From the NCBI GenBank assembly GCA_963556195.1, contig OY744522.1, positions 41,762,263 through 41,826,262 on the forward strand: a DNA stretch of 64,000 bases, read 5' to 3'. The notes under the pieces are model-generated. The model was not told the DNA's origin. It ran no database searches and was given only the letters and a program-made list of their open reading frames with translations. This stretch comes from Sepiola atlantica (Eukaryota > Mollusca > Cephalopoda > Sepiida > Sepiolidae). The position numbers and the translations under genes were made by a program. Positions 43,245 to 53,999 of this stretch are shown one piece after another (the stretch's first letter is position 1; each line of letters starts with the position of its first letter).

Positions 43245-43608
43245 TAGGCAGCAAATGATTATTACTGCAGGCCTCGTTAAAGACTATGGAACTTTGTCAT
43301 TGTTCTTGTTAATTTCTCGACGCAACGAGCGAGTTTTATGTTTTCGGTTGTTAATTTAAATATTGTGGCTTCAAGTGTTGGTTCCTCAGCGATCTCCCGA
43401 GCGCTTTCGATCTCTCGATCGTCATCAAGAGGTTGTGTCTTATCGCTAGTTTTGTGCTGTAAGTCTTTTTATAAGTTTTTAAATTTTTTATTTTCTTTAT
43501 GTACTTTTTTAATTGTATTTTTATTTTATCTTATTTTTATTTTTATTTTTTAACTATTGAATACGGATTAATGCCATTATTAAATGGTATTTTATTAATG
43601 TATAATTA

Positions 43609-43610
<2 letters not shown>
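43245..43610. other. No gene; possible retroelement tail
   Basis: On the minus strand at 43437-43385, TTGATGA is followed by CGATC/GATCG pairing and GAAAG, which looks superficially hammerhead-like. C3 is lost and no cleavage triplet with stem I partner is evident. Confidence 0.4.
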
Positions 43611-43615
<5 letters not shown>

Positions 43616-43670
<55 letters not shown>

Positions 43671-43685
43671 TATACATATATATAT
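43616..43685. repeat. (TA)n bordering mini-PLE
   Basis: About 30 TA units immediately left of the element. Confidence 0.95.
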
Positions 43686-43803
43686 GGGAAAATGAAAAAG
43701 GAATACCAAAAAGGGATGTTTTTTATGTGTACATCAAAGTTTCGTCTTTATTTATAAGACATCATTTCCCATTACGTCGGATTACCTTCATCCTTCTCTT
43801 CCC
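43686..43803 (-). mobile_element. 118-bp mini-PLE: termini plus hammerhead remnant
   Basis: It consists only of the PLE 3' terminus ('gggaaaatgaaaaaggaa'), the hammerhead region, and the inverted terminus ('ttaccttcatccttctcttc'). The hammerhead retains stem II GTCTT/AAGAC and GAAA, but the CTGATGA box reads AATGATG, so it is broken. It is flanked on both sides by (TA)n like the larger PLE copies. Confidence 0.7.
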
Positions 43804-43811
43804 ATGTATAT

Positions 43812-43812
43812 A

Positions 43813-43877
<65 letters not shown>
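43812..43877. repeat. (CT)n-(TA)n
   Basis: CT run then about 20 TA units right of the mini-PLE. Confidence 0.95.
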
Positions 43878-43880
<3 letters not shown>

Positions 43881-43884
43881 AACA

Positions 43885-45220
43885 AACATTTTAATATAGT
43901 TCACCTCAAACAAAGCAGGCCACAACTGTAGACGTAAGGGGCTACTGAGAAAAAGGGTGACAGTTGGGGGGGGGGTGTAAACCTAAATTGAGAGCAGCGA
44001 GATGTCTGTTTACATTAGTTTTACATTTTTCCATGTTAGTACCGTCAAGAAAAACACAGGGCAGGAAGAGAGTTCAAGAATTCAGCAGCACGAGGAAAGA
44101 ATATTTGGAGTAGAAAGCTATTCGGCATCTGGGGACCTCCACAGTGAATGGATGGGATTTGGCAAATGGTCGGGTTTGTCTTGTGAACTTACGTCGTGGG
44201 GTTAGCAGAGCAGCAAACTCATAAGAGCACAATCCAATGAAGTATTTGTAAAACAGACACAAGGATGCAACATTGTGGCGATGGGACAGAGGCTGGATCT
44301 TGGTAGATAGTGAGGGACCTATTAAGTTGGCGACTCATTTTGGACCTTGTTGAAGAGGGAGAGACTAGTGGATGATGCCCCAGCTAAGATGTGGAAACAC
44401 TACCCTAAGCATGCACGGATGGTGGCTTTGTAGAGATATAGGATAATGTTACGTGTGAGAAGTTTACTAGCACAGTAAAGGGACCCCACCTTATTTGCAG
44501 CAGTCCTGGCAATGTCTACAATTTATTTGTTCTAATTATAGTTATCTGTGAAGTTTAGGCCGAGGAATTTGAATGATGAACTCTCGGGTACGGTGTTATT
44601 TACCATGACAATATGACAGCAGTTATTGGAGGAAAGTAGCTTTTTCTTTGCGACATTAAAAGTTACCATCCATTCATGACCCCATTCCACTACGGACTGC
44701 ATGTCATTTTCTTACGATTCAGCCATTGCCTCAGATATGTGCGCATCGGTTTTGCCCACATGACGGAAGTAGAGCGTGGTGTCGTCAGTAAATATACCTA
44801 TCTCGATCTCAATGACATCAGGGAGGTCATTTATGAAAATCATGAACAGTAGATGTCTAAGGTGGGATCCCTGGGGTACACCAGCATTTATGTAATGTTG
44901 CTTTGATGAACGGCCATCGAGGGCAACATGGATCTTTCTTTTTGTTAGGTAGGATTTTATTATATTAAATATTTGTCTAGTAATATCATACGAGTGCAGT
45001 TTTAGGAGAAACACTTCATGCAATACTTTGTCAACCTTCACCTGCCTAGCCCAGTGTATGGTGTATGCGTTCAGAGATGACAGTTTAGATATCTGCAGTA
45101 GATCGTTCTTGTCTATACCCGGATGTTGTCGACTCATCAACCCTGAAGTGGAAGTTTTGAATCTTATGGTCGGAGGGTCAGTTGTATATAGCTACCCTGT
45201 TTAGTCCGTATAAGACGAAA
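43885..45220 (-). pseudogene. CR1/L2/Jockey-like LINE reverse transcriptase, 3' half
   Basis: The longest open piece is 44712-45140. It shows RQVKVDKVLHEVFLLKLHSY, then a KSYLTKRKIHVALDGRSSKQ block, GVPQGSHLRHLLFMIFINDL (canonical PQGS and INDLP), and GIFTDDTTLYFRHVGKTDAH, where the usual FADD reads FTDD. Downstream frames are shifted but continue through the thumb ('gtcccatcgccacaatgttg') to the C-terminus and the 3' UTR 'agtagccccttacgtctaca'. It shares UTR and coding similarity with 22795-24000. The Ala-to-Thr change beside the catalytic Asp pair, plus frameshifts, marks it as dead. Confidence 0.8.
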
Positions 45221-45392
45221 TAAGCGCTTGTCTGTGGATATAAATATTTTAAGTATACAGTCTTGTGCACAATTCAAGTCCTCATATCTGGTGGACTATG
45301 AAGGGTAGTAAGATTAAACTGGTACTATTATTAAGCTAAATTCATTAAGTTTTTTGTAATGCAAATTATTTTTTCATGTCCTTTCAGGCCCA

Positions 45393-45570
45393 GTAATGGC
45401 GTTCACTCAACCTGAAAAAAGCATTTTGCGTCCTTGATTTTTCAAAAACTGAATCATGGAAATGTATTCAACGTGCATTCCGCACACAATTCCGAAAAGA
45501 GGCCATACCTAAGAAATCTGTCTACGGACTATTATTCTTTGAAAGAGGAACAAAAGAACGAAATATGATT
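45393..45570 (+). pseudogene. DD41D-type transposase N-terminal fragment
   Basis: Starts ATGGCGTTCACTCAACC and, allowing one frameshift near 45418, encodes MAFTQPEKAFCVLDFSKTES, then CIQRAFRTQF and KKSVYGLLFFERG. This is the paired helix-turn-helix DNA-binding start typical of one lineage of mariner-like transposases. It is followed at once by the inverted C-terminal fragment at 45575. Confidence 0.6.
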
Positions 45571-45574
45571 AACG

Positions 45575-45815
45575 CAAATACAAGATATGCATGAAAAATA
45601 AATAACAGGGTGTGATATCTGGAGACTTGGAAGGCGAGGACATGAGTATGCAACTATCTCGCTCAGACCGTCCAATCCATCTGTCTGACAGTGTTGTGTT
45701 AACCCTGAGGCTCCAATGCAGTTGCACCCCATCCTGTTGGGAAATAAAGTCGTCAGACTCTTCCTTACACAACTTATCCACTAACAAGTTTTCCAGCATG
45801 TCGAAGTATGTGTTA
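45575..45815 (-). pseudogene. DD41D-type transposase catalytic fragment
   Basis: Minus strand encodes MLENLLVDKLCKEESDDFIS, QQDGVQLHWSLRV, LSDRWIGR, then SPDITPCYLFF. QQDG carries the second catalytic Asp. The third is lost: the block usually read as TPxDFF is TPCYLF here. Middle sequence of the gene is missing, and orientation is opposite to the N-terminal piece, so an internal deletion plus inversion has occurred. Confidence 0.65.
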
Positions 45816-45819
45816 CCAT

Positions 45820-46660
45820 TGAATTTAAATAATAATAATAATTATGCTATAGTAGTGGAAATACAACATTGATAAATTAACTTTTTTAATATTGCTAAGT
45901 ACAAAAGTCTTGAACATAATTATATTCAAAGATACATCTATGCCATACAAATCCAGCAAAACAAAGCTTTAAAAATCAACTAGCAGATTCTTATAAAATA
46001 TAACTTCTTCGTGCACTGTTTAGATATTCTAAAATACCCAACTGTCTGGTGTGTCGAAACATTCTATGGTGTGAATTGAAACCGGCTATTATATAGTGCA
46101 AAATAATAATTACATTTAAGAACCCTGTTGGAATCGCGCAATTTCTCATTTCAATGAATTATGGTATTAACTAATTTCGACTGGACTTCGATCGAGCATT
46201 TCCAAGACAATTTAACGTGGGATTTGGCCAACAAATGTTTCCAAACATTCATCGTAAAGATTCCATGTCCGCAATCTATTTTCAATATATTCACTAGTCG
46301 TCTTTCTATTACTGAACTTCTGAAGTTATAATTTGTTGATTCTTTATAAATCCGTATCCTTTTATAAGTTCAGTTAAATGACCCTTTTTTCGGATACACT
46401 TTGGATTTTAAGAAAACCTCATATAAAAAATCAGAGATGGTAGAAATAGAGAATCCTGCAACTCTTCTACGTCTAATCCATCGATTTGGAAAACGACATT
46501 TGAGGTAATAACAATAACAATAAGATGTTGTGCTGACATTACATTTTTTCTAATGAGTCAGCACTTATCAAACTAAAAATAGACTCGAGGATAAGGGTTA
46601 ATAAGATAGATATAGTCTCAGTTGAATCATGAATATCATTATGAGAGGATTGAGACTGAT
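45820..46660. other. No gene recognised
   Basis: AT-rich sequence without recognised features. Confidence 0.5.
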
Positions 46661-46667
46661 GAATAGA

Positions 46668-46795
46668 ATGAACAAAAATTGATTACTTCTGAACCTGGAA
46701 TTCTGTTGAGGTCATTGATAGAAACTAATGGGTCAACCCCAGTTTTCTGCAGAAACAAATATTTAGTTTGATCTCAGATAAATGAATGTGAAGAT
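46668..46795. repeat. Interspersed repeat, copy 1
   Basis: 'gattacttctgaacctggaa', 'attgatagaaac', 'ccagttttctgcagaaac' and 'tagtttgatctca' match 48398-48510 in order and orientation. Confidence 0.65.
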
Positions 46796-46917
46796 GAAGA
46801 ACATTTAGGAAAACTTGGATTCGTCACAATAAATAAAAGCTTTTACACTAGAGGTTAACTTTCTGAAACAATAGCTACCAACAATAATGTCAACCGAATT
46901 ATATCCTTGCCCCGACG

Positions 46918-47540
46918 TTGTTTATTGTATACATTGTAATGATCCTCACCGCGAATGATAACACCAATATTTCCGTTCCGAAAAGACATACTTATCCGAA
47001 CTGTAACGTTGATGTTCTCGTACATTTAGAACTATTGGAAATATCTTCAACCTCGTTCGTTTTAAGACAATGTTTAGACCTTCCAAACGTTCGCGCAACA
47101 GGTGCCCTCTCCCAGACTGACGACGATATACAGTTGATAATAGATCTCTTCTCTAGAGCATTAACTACCTTTGGACATAACGTTCATCTGGAGAAAACTA
47201 TGGTAATGCGGACCACTGAGACACAATTCCAACATCGATGTAGGAAGACCGATGAGCAGGTCGTTTACTCTTTCTTTTACCTTGGCAACACTTTCTCCGA
47301 GATGGATTCTTCGACGCCTAAATACTTTTACGGGTCGAAGAAGCCAACAAAGCCTTCGGTACATTTGAAAATCACGTGTGGTCAGACATAGCCATAACTC
47401 TAAAGACAGAGCCTAGTTTATACGAATTATGTATCGTTTTTAGTCTTGTATTCTTCGGAGACGTGGACCACGTATAGTTAACAAGTCAAGGCGTTGAAGA
47501 GGCTACATCAAACATTCCTAAATAGGATCCTAAACGTTAA
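46918..47540 (+). pseudogene. RTE-like LINE reverse transcriptase fragment
   Basis: The 157-aa frame (46918-47391) contains GALSQTDDDIQLIIDLFSRA, then FGHNVHLEKTMVM and VVYSFFYLGNTFSEMD, the block after the catalytic Asp pair in RTE/BovB-like LINEs (usually ADDxxL, then SLKKTxVM and FxYLGS). After the stop, other frames continue with TLKTKLSLYELCI and a CETW-like region to about 47540. The strict FADD motif is not intact. Truncated at both ends. Confidence 0.6.
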
Positions 47541-47544
47541 TTAC

Positions 47545-47815
47545 ATAACGTAAGACATGTTTTGTTCATTTGTACTTTTTATTTTTTTATATGTATTTCT
47601 TGCTACTGAATTCAAAAATCACATCGATAGTGTTTTATTTTTTCTGAATTAAATATTTTCGCTTTTTATACACAACCTTCCTCTACAGCAGTATGTTGTA
47701 AAGATAATTACACATCATTTAGTACTTTCGTCATATATTGAATGGTATTTAGTAAATACAATGTAAGTTAGAACAAAACAAACCATGAAACTTTGCAATG
47801 TAAATGCTTTTATAA
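47545..47815. other. No gene recognised
   Basis: AT-rich sequence between two retroelement or gene-family fragments. Confidence 0.45.
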
Positions 47816-47819
47816 CTCT

Positions 47820-48290
47820 TTTCTGAAGATTAGAAGTGCTTTTCTAAAGTGCACACTTTCATCTTTTCTGACAAGAGACCATATATCATAGCAGTATCCC
47901 ATCGTCCTTGATATCTTCCTTCCATTGTTGCGATGTCCTAATGAAATCTCCCACCATGTTCTTCACTGACGTCACCCAAGTTTTCAGGGAACAAATATAG
48001 ATGAGGATGCAAAAAATTAACCTTTAAGGACATACGACAACCCAGTTTCCTGAACTACTCAACAAGTGTTGATACCAGTTGTTTGTAATTAGGATCCTAT
48101 GATTTCCTAAGAATCCACGAACTACATCACGAAATGCGCACCAAGCTTCTTTTTCAACTTTTGTCATCGCTCTTTCCAGTTTCTCCGACTTCAACATTGC
48201 ATTTACTTGGGGTCCAACAAATATACCACTTTTGATCTTAGCGCATGATAGCTTTGGAAACATTCGATAACAGACAATTGCAGGTTATTT
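47820..48290 (-). pseudogene. Decayed member of an uncharacterised multicopy invertebrate gene family
   Basis: Minus strand: MFPKLSCAKIKSGIFVGPQV, then VEKEAWCAFRDVVRGFLGNH, a frameshift after about 48024, then 'FVPENLGDVSEEHGGRFH' followed by a stop and DIATMEGRYQGRWDTAM. This series (AKIKxGIFVGPQ; FLGNH; EExGxRFHQDI; YQGxW) is one I recognise from large families of uncharacterised proteins in invertebrate genomes, often repeat-associated. I do not know its biochemical function. The N-terminal two thirds are missing, and at least one stop and one frameshift are present. Confidence 0.6.
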
Positions 48291-48304
48291 GTAGTCACAT
48301 GCGC

Positions 48305-48395
48305 TAAGCTAGACATCTTATAAGGATAAAAGACAACAGATTGGTCAAACAACTGTGATATGCAGAACTGCAGATCGGTAAACCATTGAAACAAA
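48305..48395 (+). pseudogene. RTE-like LINE C-terminal scrap
   Basis: 'ggtcaaacaactgtgatatg', 'cagaactgca' and 'cattgaaacaaaaaa' parallel the same stretch of the RTE fragment at 53093-53190 (RKEDDTLVKLLLYAELHNG). A few dozen codons only. Confidence 0.5.
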
Positions 48396-48510
48396 AAAAT
48401 GATTACTGTTGAACCTGGAATTATGTGATCGCATTGATAGAAACAAAAGGGCTAACACTAGTTTTCTACAGAAACGACTTCCTAGTTTGATCTCACCTAA
48501 AGGAATTCCA
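48396..48510. repeat. Interspersed repeat, copy 2
   Basis: Pairs with 46668-46795 (see there). It follows directly on the RTE scrap, so the repeat may be that LINE's 3' end or a neighbouring insertion. Confidence 0.6.
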
Positions 48511-48514
48511 ACTG

Positions 48515-49590
48515 CTGGAAGTTTGAATGCACACTCAACTGCTGGAAAATAAATACCTGATTATAGAAATCGACGTCATGATTTGAATACTAATTTTCTA
48601 AAAATGACTATGCATCAGAAATGAAAATTAATATTGGACAAAAAAAACATTTGATGAAAAATATGCAATAAATAATACGGGACAAACGTAATGTGGTTTA
48701 ATATCTTCTTCTATCTCAATAGCCAAACAAATAGTCCGATTCCAATTTAAACGTCTCACATAGATATAATCAATTCTTAAATAAAAGTAAAATACAAATA
48801 TCGTACTCGACGGTTCCTAACATAAGCCAAATGGTTACCTGCTTTTAATCATAAAATAGTTTTAGTGTTAACATGCAAACCAGGCTCTGTAACTGTAAGA
48901 ACAGAAACACTTGCCTTTTTAATAATAACTGCATATACAGGAATATGAATTATAGATGGGTCGTTAGTAAGTATTGTAGTAATGTGTTTAGGTTTATGCT
49001 TTGAATATAGTGATAATAATGTAATAGAAATTTTACACAAATGTGTTAAACAATTTTTATTTCAAAATAGTTAATTTATGCACAATCGGTATACGTATGA
49101 GTACTTGGGTTACTATCATTCTTGTAGTTCATAGTCGGTTATTTGTCTGTGATACATCGCCTGGTAACTACGCTGGTCTATCGACATTAATAAGCATTAT
49201 GTATCTCCTTTAATCTGTTAAATCTAATACAGCAGGGTCTGGGGTGACAGTTCTCAATTAATATGGAAGAGAATGAGAAAAGTAGTCTAAATGTATTGAT
49301 AAGCGGATTTAAAATGCGTTCATTTTGGCGCCGAAATTTTGTTGGCATTAACTCAGCGCTCGCATTAGGATCTTTTGTATTGCAAATATTTATCAGAAAA
49401 TAAATAATGTATTATATATTTGTCCTCGGTTGCGCTGTTTATCGCGTTGCCCAGCTTCTGTTATGTAAAAGGGATTTTACTTATAATATCGTCTATGAAT
49501 AATTGATAAAGAATCAAACGAAAAATGGAAATTGCTTCATAGGAAAATTTGAAAAATATGCTATTTTCATTTATAACAGTATACCTCACA

Positions 49591-49600
<10 letters not shown>
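48515..49600. other. No gene recognised
   Basis: AT-rich sequence without recognised features. Confidence 0.5.

Positions 49601-50512
<912 letters not shown>

Positions 50513-50577
<65 letters not shown>
50513..50577. repeat. (TA)n bordering PLE copy 2
   Basis: About 30 TA units ending at GGGAAAATG. Confidence 0.95.
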
Positions 50578-50579
<2 letters not shown>

Positions 50580-51119
50580 GAAAATGAAAAGGGAAAACCA
50601 AAAAATGGATGTTTTTATGTGTACATCAACGTTGCGTCTTTAGTTATAAGACTTCATCAGGATGATAATATAGAGAAAAAATGTCATGCAAGTACAAATA
50701 CATGTAGGGTAGACATATTGGGAGGACAAATAAAATAAAATAATGGCCACTACTGGGTGGACGTCCGTACTTGTTGGAGAATAAAAATGAATATTGAAGA
50801 AAATGAGTGGGGAAGAAAGTGGAAAGATGGGGGTGAGCAAGGACTACTGTGGCTGGTAGTAAGAGAAAGAGGTGGGGGATGAGCAGGGATAAAGTGGATG
50901 GCAGAGAGGGAGTGGAGGAGAGGGAGGAGGGAGGTGTTTGACCAGATGGCTGCGGTCAAGATTGAAGGGGAAAAAGTAAGTTGGAATGTTTGTGTGTGGG
51001 AGGTGTATGCAGGGAAAGGAGGATGGGTAGAGAAGGAGGGGGCTCTGATTTTGGTGGATGGGCGAAAGTTATGCTTTTCCTTTTTCATTTTCACGTCGGA
51101 TTACCTTCATCCTTCTATT

Positions 51120-51121
<2 letters not shown>
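50578..51121 (-). mobile_element. Non-autonomous Penelope-like copy (3' region plus inverted terminus)
   Basis: Closely matches 9760-10255 ('ggatgggggtgagcaagga', 'gaccagatggctgcggtcaa', 'tggtggatgggcgaaagtta'), then jumps to the inverted terminus 'acgtcggattaccttcatcc'. The whole coding region and about 360 bp of 3' region seen in copy 1 are absent. The ends are in (TA)n. It may be a solo terminal unit, comparable to a pseudo-LTR. Confidence 0.75.
50624..50664 (-). ncRNA. Hammerhead motif of PLE copy 2, core damaged
   Basis: As 9805-9845 but GAAA reads GCAA. CTGATGA, stem II GTCTT/AAGAC and CATC/GATG remain. Probably inactive. Confidence 0.55.

Positions 51122-51122
<1 letters not shown>

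Positions 51123-51184
<62 letters not shown>
51123..51184. repeat. (TA)n bordering PLE copy 2
   Basis: About 30 TA units at the other end of the element. Confidence 0.95.
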
Positions 51185-51186
<2 letters not shown>

Positions 51187-51189
51187 GTT

Positions 51190-52115
51190 AGTTCAGATCA
51201 ATATTATTTGCACATTGTTCCAATAATTCAAAACCAACAAACATTTGGTATATTTCCAAGACTTTTTGGAAACATTTTATTGTTCATCTTTTTGTTATAT
51301 TTTATGATACCAAAATGTCTTCATCAGCGCCTTTTTTACCACCACGTACAAAAGCTCCATGAAAAGAAGCATCAGACTTTCACATAAAAATGCAGTCCAA
51401 CTTTCGAAGCTAACGAATGACAGCAAATTTATTAATTAATCAATAAAAAATCAAGAAAACATTAGAACCATACAGAGATTTGCCATACAGGTTGAATCGA
51501 GGGAGAGCAATTACTTAGGTGTACAATACATGTGAAGATTCTTCAATGAAAGATAATATAGAAATGTAAACACTGATAGCAGGGAGATCTTTCCATTATT
51601 AATTACAATGCCCCTTTACGAAACACGAGGGAGGAGATTCTACCCTCGTGTATGCATGAAATCAGGTACGAATATAACCACCTTAGAGTTCGTAGCCCTT
51701 AAACGATCCACCATTGTTTTACTAGCGGATCGTGTATATTCCTACGATACAATTTCTTTTAGACAGAACATTATCTTTCTGTTTTCGACTTAATTTTCTT
51801 CCCATCTCAATCTCCTTTTTTCTCTTTAAAGTTTGTTTTTCTTCACCTCATATAAATTTCTAACAATACTACTTCTAACTAACACACATCATTTCCTGTC
51901 CGACCCGAAAAGATATTCATGACATAAACTTCTTACATTCGTAGTTTTAATCAAAGTTTATGTTATGGATATATTTGTCTTTGAAAGTAATTATTTCTAC
52001 TTAGATGACATTCTTTTTACGAAGGCACTTTCCTTCATTTTCGACTGATACTAACATTTGAAACCTGATATATTACCTATTAATATAAATATGAAGTCTT
52101 TGTTGCGTTGCTAGA
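51190..52115. other. No gene recognised
   Basis: At 51300-51325 the minus strand has 'ggcgctgatgaagac', a possible hammerhead start without a GAAA partner. Otherwise AT-rich and unclassified. Confidence 0.5.
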
Positions 52116-52116
52116 T

Positions 52117-52463
52117 AGGTTCGGTAGTTTTGTTTTACGGCATATCAACCCTTTTTGGGTTATTTAATGCCGAATCTGGTCATTATAGTAAAAGTTTTTA
52201 TGCTTCAAGTTCTTTATATCTTCAAATGTTTAATCATCGTTTTTGGTTTGGTAGTTTTGTTTTACGGCATATCAACCCTTTTTGGGTTATTTAATGCCGA
52301 ATCTGGTCATTATAGTAAAAGTTTTTATGCTTCAAGTTCTTTATATCTTCAAATGTTTAATCATCGTTTTTGGTTTGGTAGTTTTGTTTTACGGCATATC
52401 AACCCTTTTTGGGTTATTTAATGCCGAATCTGGTCATTATAGTAAAAGATTTATGCTTCAAGT
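52117..52463. repeat. 127-bp tandem repeat, about 2.7 copies
   Basis: 'acggcatatcaaccc' recurs at 52137, 52264 and 52391. Units are almost identical, with 'tggtcattatagtaaaag' and 'atcatcgtttttggtttgg' in each. Because 127 is not a multiple of three, the reading frame rotates each unit, so the two overlapping hydrophobic frames (52155-52479) cannot be a repeated protein domain. Confidence 0.95.
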
Positions 52464-52551
52464 TCTAAAAATAAAATAAAAAAGGGGAGGGAGAAAGGGA
52501 GAGGGGCTGTTGTTTTTGTTTTTGGTTTTGTAGAACATAATTAAGTTTTAC

Positions 52552-52576
52552 AAAAAAAAAAAAAAAAAAAAAAAAC
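52552..52576. repeat. Poly(A) run
   Basis: About 24 A, possibly an old retroposon tail. It is followed by a small hairpin ATCTGGT/ACCAGAT near 52623-52640. Confidence 0.8.
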
Positions 52577-52821
52577 GTCAATGTAGGTGAATTTCGTCTC
52601 AGGGAGCCACAGGGCAGCCTGATCTGGTATCACCAGATCGTTTCTAGATAAGCTGTCCACCCTGCAACATAGCCTGGCACTATGTTGATTTATTTACTTT
52701 ATTTAATTTCTCTTTAAGTTTGCTTAAATGTTTTCAATTTATACATTATTACTATATTTAGTGTTTTTATCTATTGCTTTTTTAGGTTCTTCCTTTAATC
52801 ATAACTAATACTGTATAATAT

Positions 52822-53044
52822 TGTTGTGGGTGACCTACCTACCCTTTAATAATAACTAAATGGTAGCAACCGGCTACAATAAATACCGGTTTTGCCGGGA
52901 GAACATTCGTAAGCACTTTTAGACACTAGCACTGCCAACACTGACTTGTGTATAATTTCTCTGTTCAATACAATTCGTTATTATTACTTCTAAACCTGTT
53001 GTTCTTTTATTTCATTGTTGGTACCCCTAAACGGGTCCACAACA
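52822..53044. mobile_element. Solo LTR, 223 bp, with 5-bp target-site duplication
   Basis: Begins TGTTGTGG and ends CCACAACA (8-bp perfect inverted termini) and is flanked by AATAT on both sides (52817-52821 and 53045-53049). Inside are 'gctacaataaatacc' and an AT-rich 3' half. Short TG...CA termini, inverted ends and a 5-bp duplication are classic for Ty3/Gypsy- or Bel-type LTR retrotransposons. No internal gag/pol sequence adjoins, so LTR-LTR recombination has removed it. Confidence 0.85.
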
Positions 53045-53084
53045 AATATTTATTTTTAATTTTGATGTTATATATATATATATA

Positions 53085-53545
53085 TATATGTTGTCAAATG
53101 TTAGACATTTAGTAAGGAAAGAAGACGACACATTGGTCAAACTACTGTTATATGCGGAACTGCACAACGGTATACGATTGAAACAAAAAAGATACGAAGT
53201 AGGTATGCCCCCCAAAGACAAGCTGAAACTCCTTAGTCTGAATATAGAGAACTGGGATAAGTGCGTCTATGATGGCAGCACGAGATGTTTGTCAAGGCAA
53301 CAAGAGTACTAAATTCTAGAACGTGCTTTGAGGAAGCGGTACGTTTCGAACCTCGGAGACAATTCAGCCTGACCAAGTGTGTGATACATATGGCAGAGAG
53401 TGACTGTCGAATATTGATATACTCAGCCACTTGAGATCTCATAGCAGCAACAAGTTTGGCGAAAGCAAATAGGGATGTACAAGCTGAAGTCATTTGTCTC
53501 GTATGTACATTGCGATTTTGTATAGATGGTCTTCTGTGAATAACA
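53085..53545 (+). pseudogene. RTE-like LINE 3' end with zinc-finger-like C-terminus
   Basis: The frame 53088-53310 contains VRKEDDTLVKLLLYAELHNG and LLSLNIENWDKCVYDGS, matching the post-RT region of RTE-type LINEs. Downstream in other frames are RALRKRYVSNLGDNSA and a block C-D-T-Y-G-R-E-stop-L-S-N-I-D-I-L-S-H-L-R-S-H, i.e. the Cys/His finger-like end of such ORFs with one Cys codon replaced by a stop. It is broken by stops and frameshifts. A hammerhead motif follows at 53556. Confidence 0.65.
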
Positions 53546-53555
53546 GTATATCTCT

Positions 53556-53600
53556 CCTACACTGATGATGGCCTAACCTTCAAACGCTGGCGTATGTAGG
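53556..53600 (+). ncRNA. Hammerhead motif next to RTE 3' end, one core change
   Basis: CCTACA, CTGATGA, a 13-nt stem II region with GG/CC, CAAA where GAAA is needed, palindrome-like stem III ACGCTGGCGT, GTA, TGTAGG, then 'ttaaaataattaaatattt'. Stem I and the 3' tail match the motifs at 30159 and 24414. G12 to C should abolish cleavage. Confidence 0.55.
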
Positions 53601-53623
53601 TTAAAATAATTAAATATTTACTT

Positions 53624-53625
<2 letters not shown>

Positions 53626-53666
<41 letters not shown>
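53626..53666. repeat. (TA)n microsatellite
   Basis: About 20 TA units after the hammerhead tail. Confidence 0.9.
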
Positions 53667-53668
<2 letters not shown>

Positions 53669-53934
53669 ACTGAATGCCTGTGTATATGGTTGTGCGTATC
53701 CTATACAAAGAAAGGTAAGAGAATCTACATAAAATCTAAAAGTGTATTTGTATGTAAAATTTACCGGGAAAGACAATTGAAGTGTACCCGAATCTCTAAT
53801 GTAACTTGTAAGTGGACTATGACGACATACGCCCTTAAAACTTCAGATATATTTTTATTGAATTTATATTATATGTATAAAAAAATTTTAGGAAGGCAAA
53901 TTAAGTGGTCATGAAACTGCCCTACTAACCTAAG

Positions 53935-53992
53935 GAAGATATGAGAATGGCCTCCACGATGAGAACAGTCGTCCGAATAATCCAATAATACA
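53935..53992 (+). repeat. tRNA-headed SINE tail fragment
   Basis: 'gaatggcctccacgatgaga' and 'acagtcgtccgaataatcca' match the tails of the SINEs at 7748-8180, 9285-9490 and 38170-38566. Confidence 0.55.
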
Positions 53993-53999
53993 AGTCGTA

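Noticed and set aside
43385..43440. Hammerhead-like minus-strand hairpin with CGATC/GATCG and GAAAG
   Set aside because: C3 is changed and no convincing cleavage triplet or stem I partner can be drawn.
51295..51325. CTGATGA on the minus strand
   Set aside because: No GAAA partner downstream; a single heptamer match is not enough.
52155..52479. Repeated hydrophobic peptide
   Set aside because: The 127-bp repeat rotates frame, and the two frames are the same DNA one period apart.
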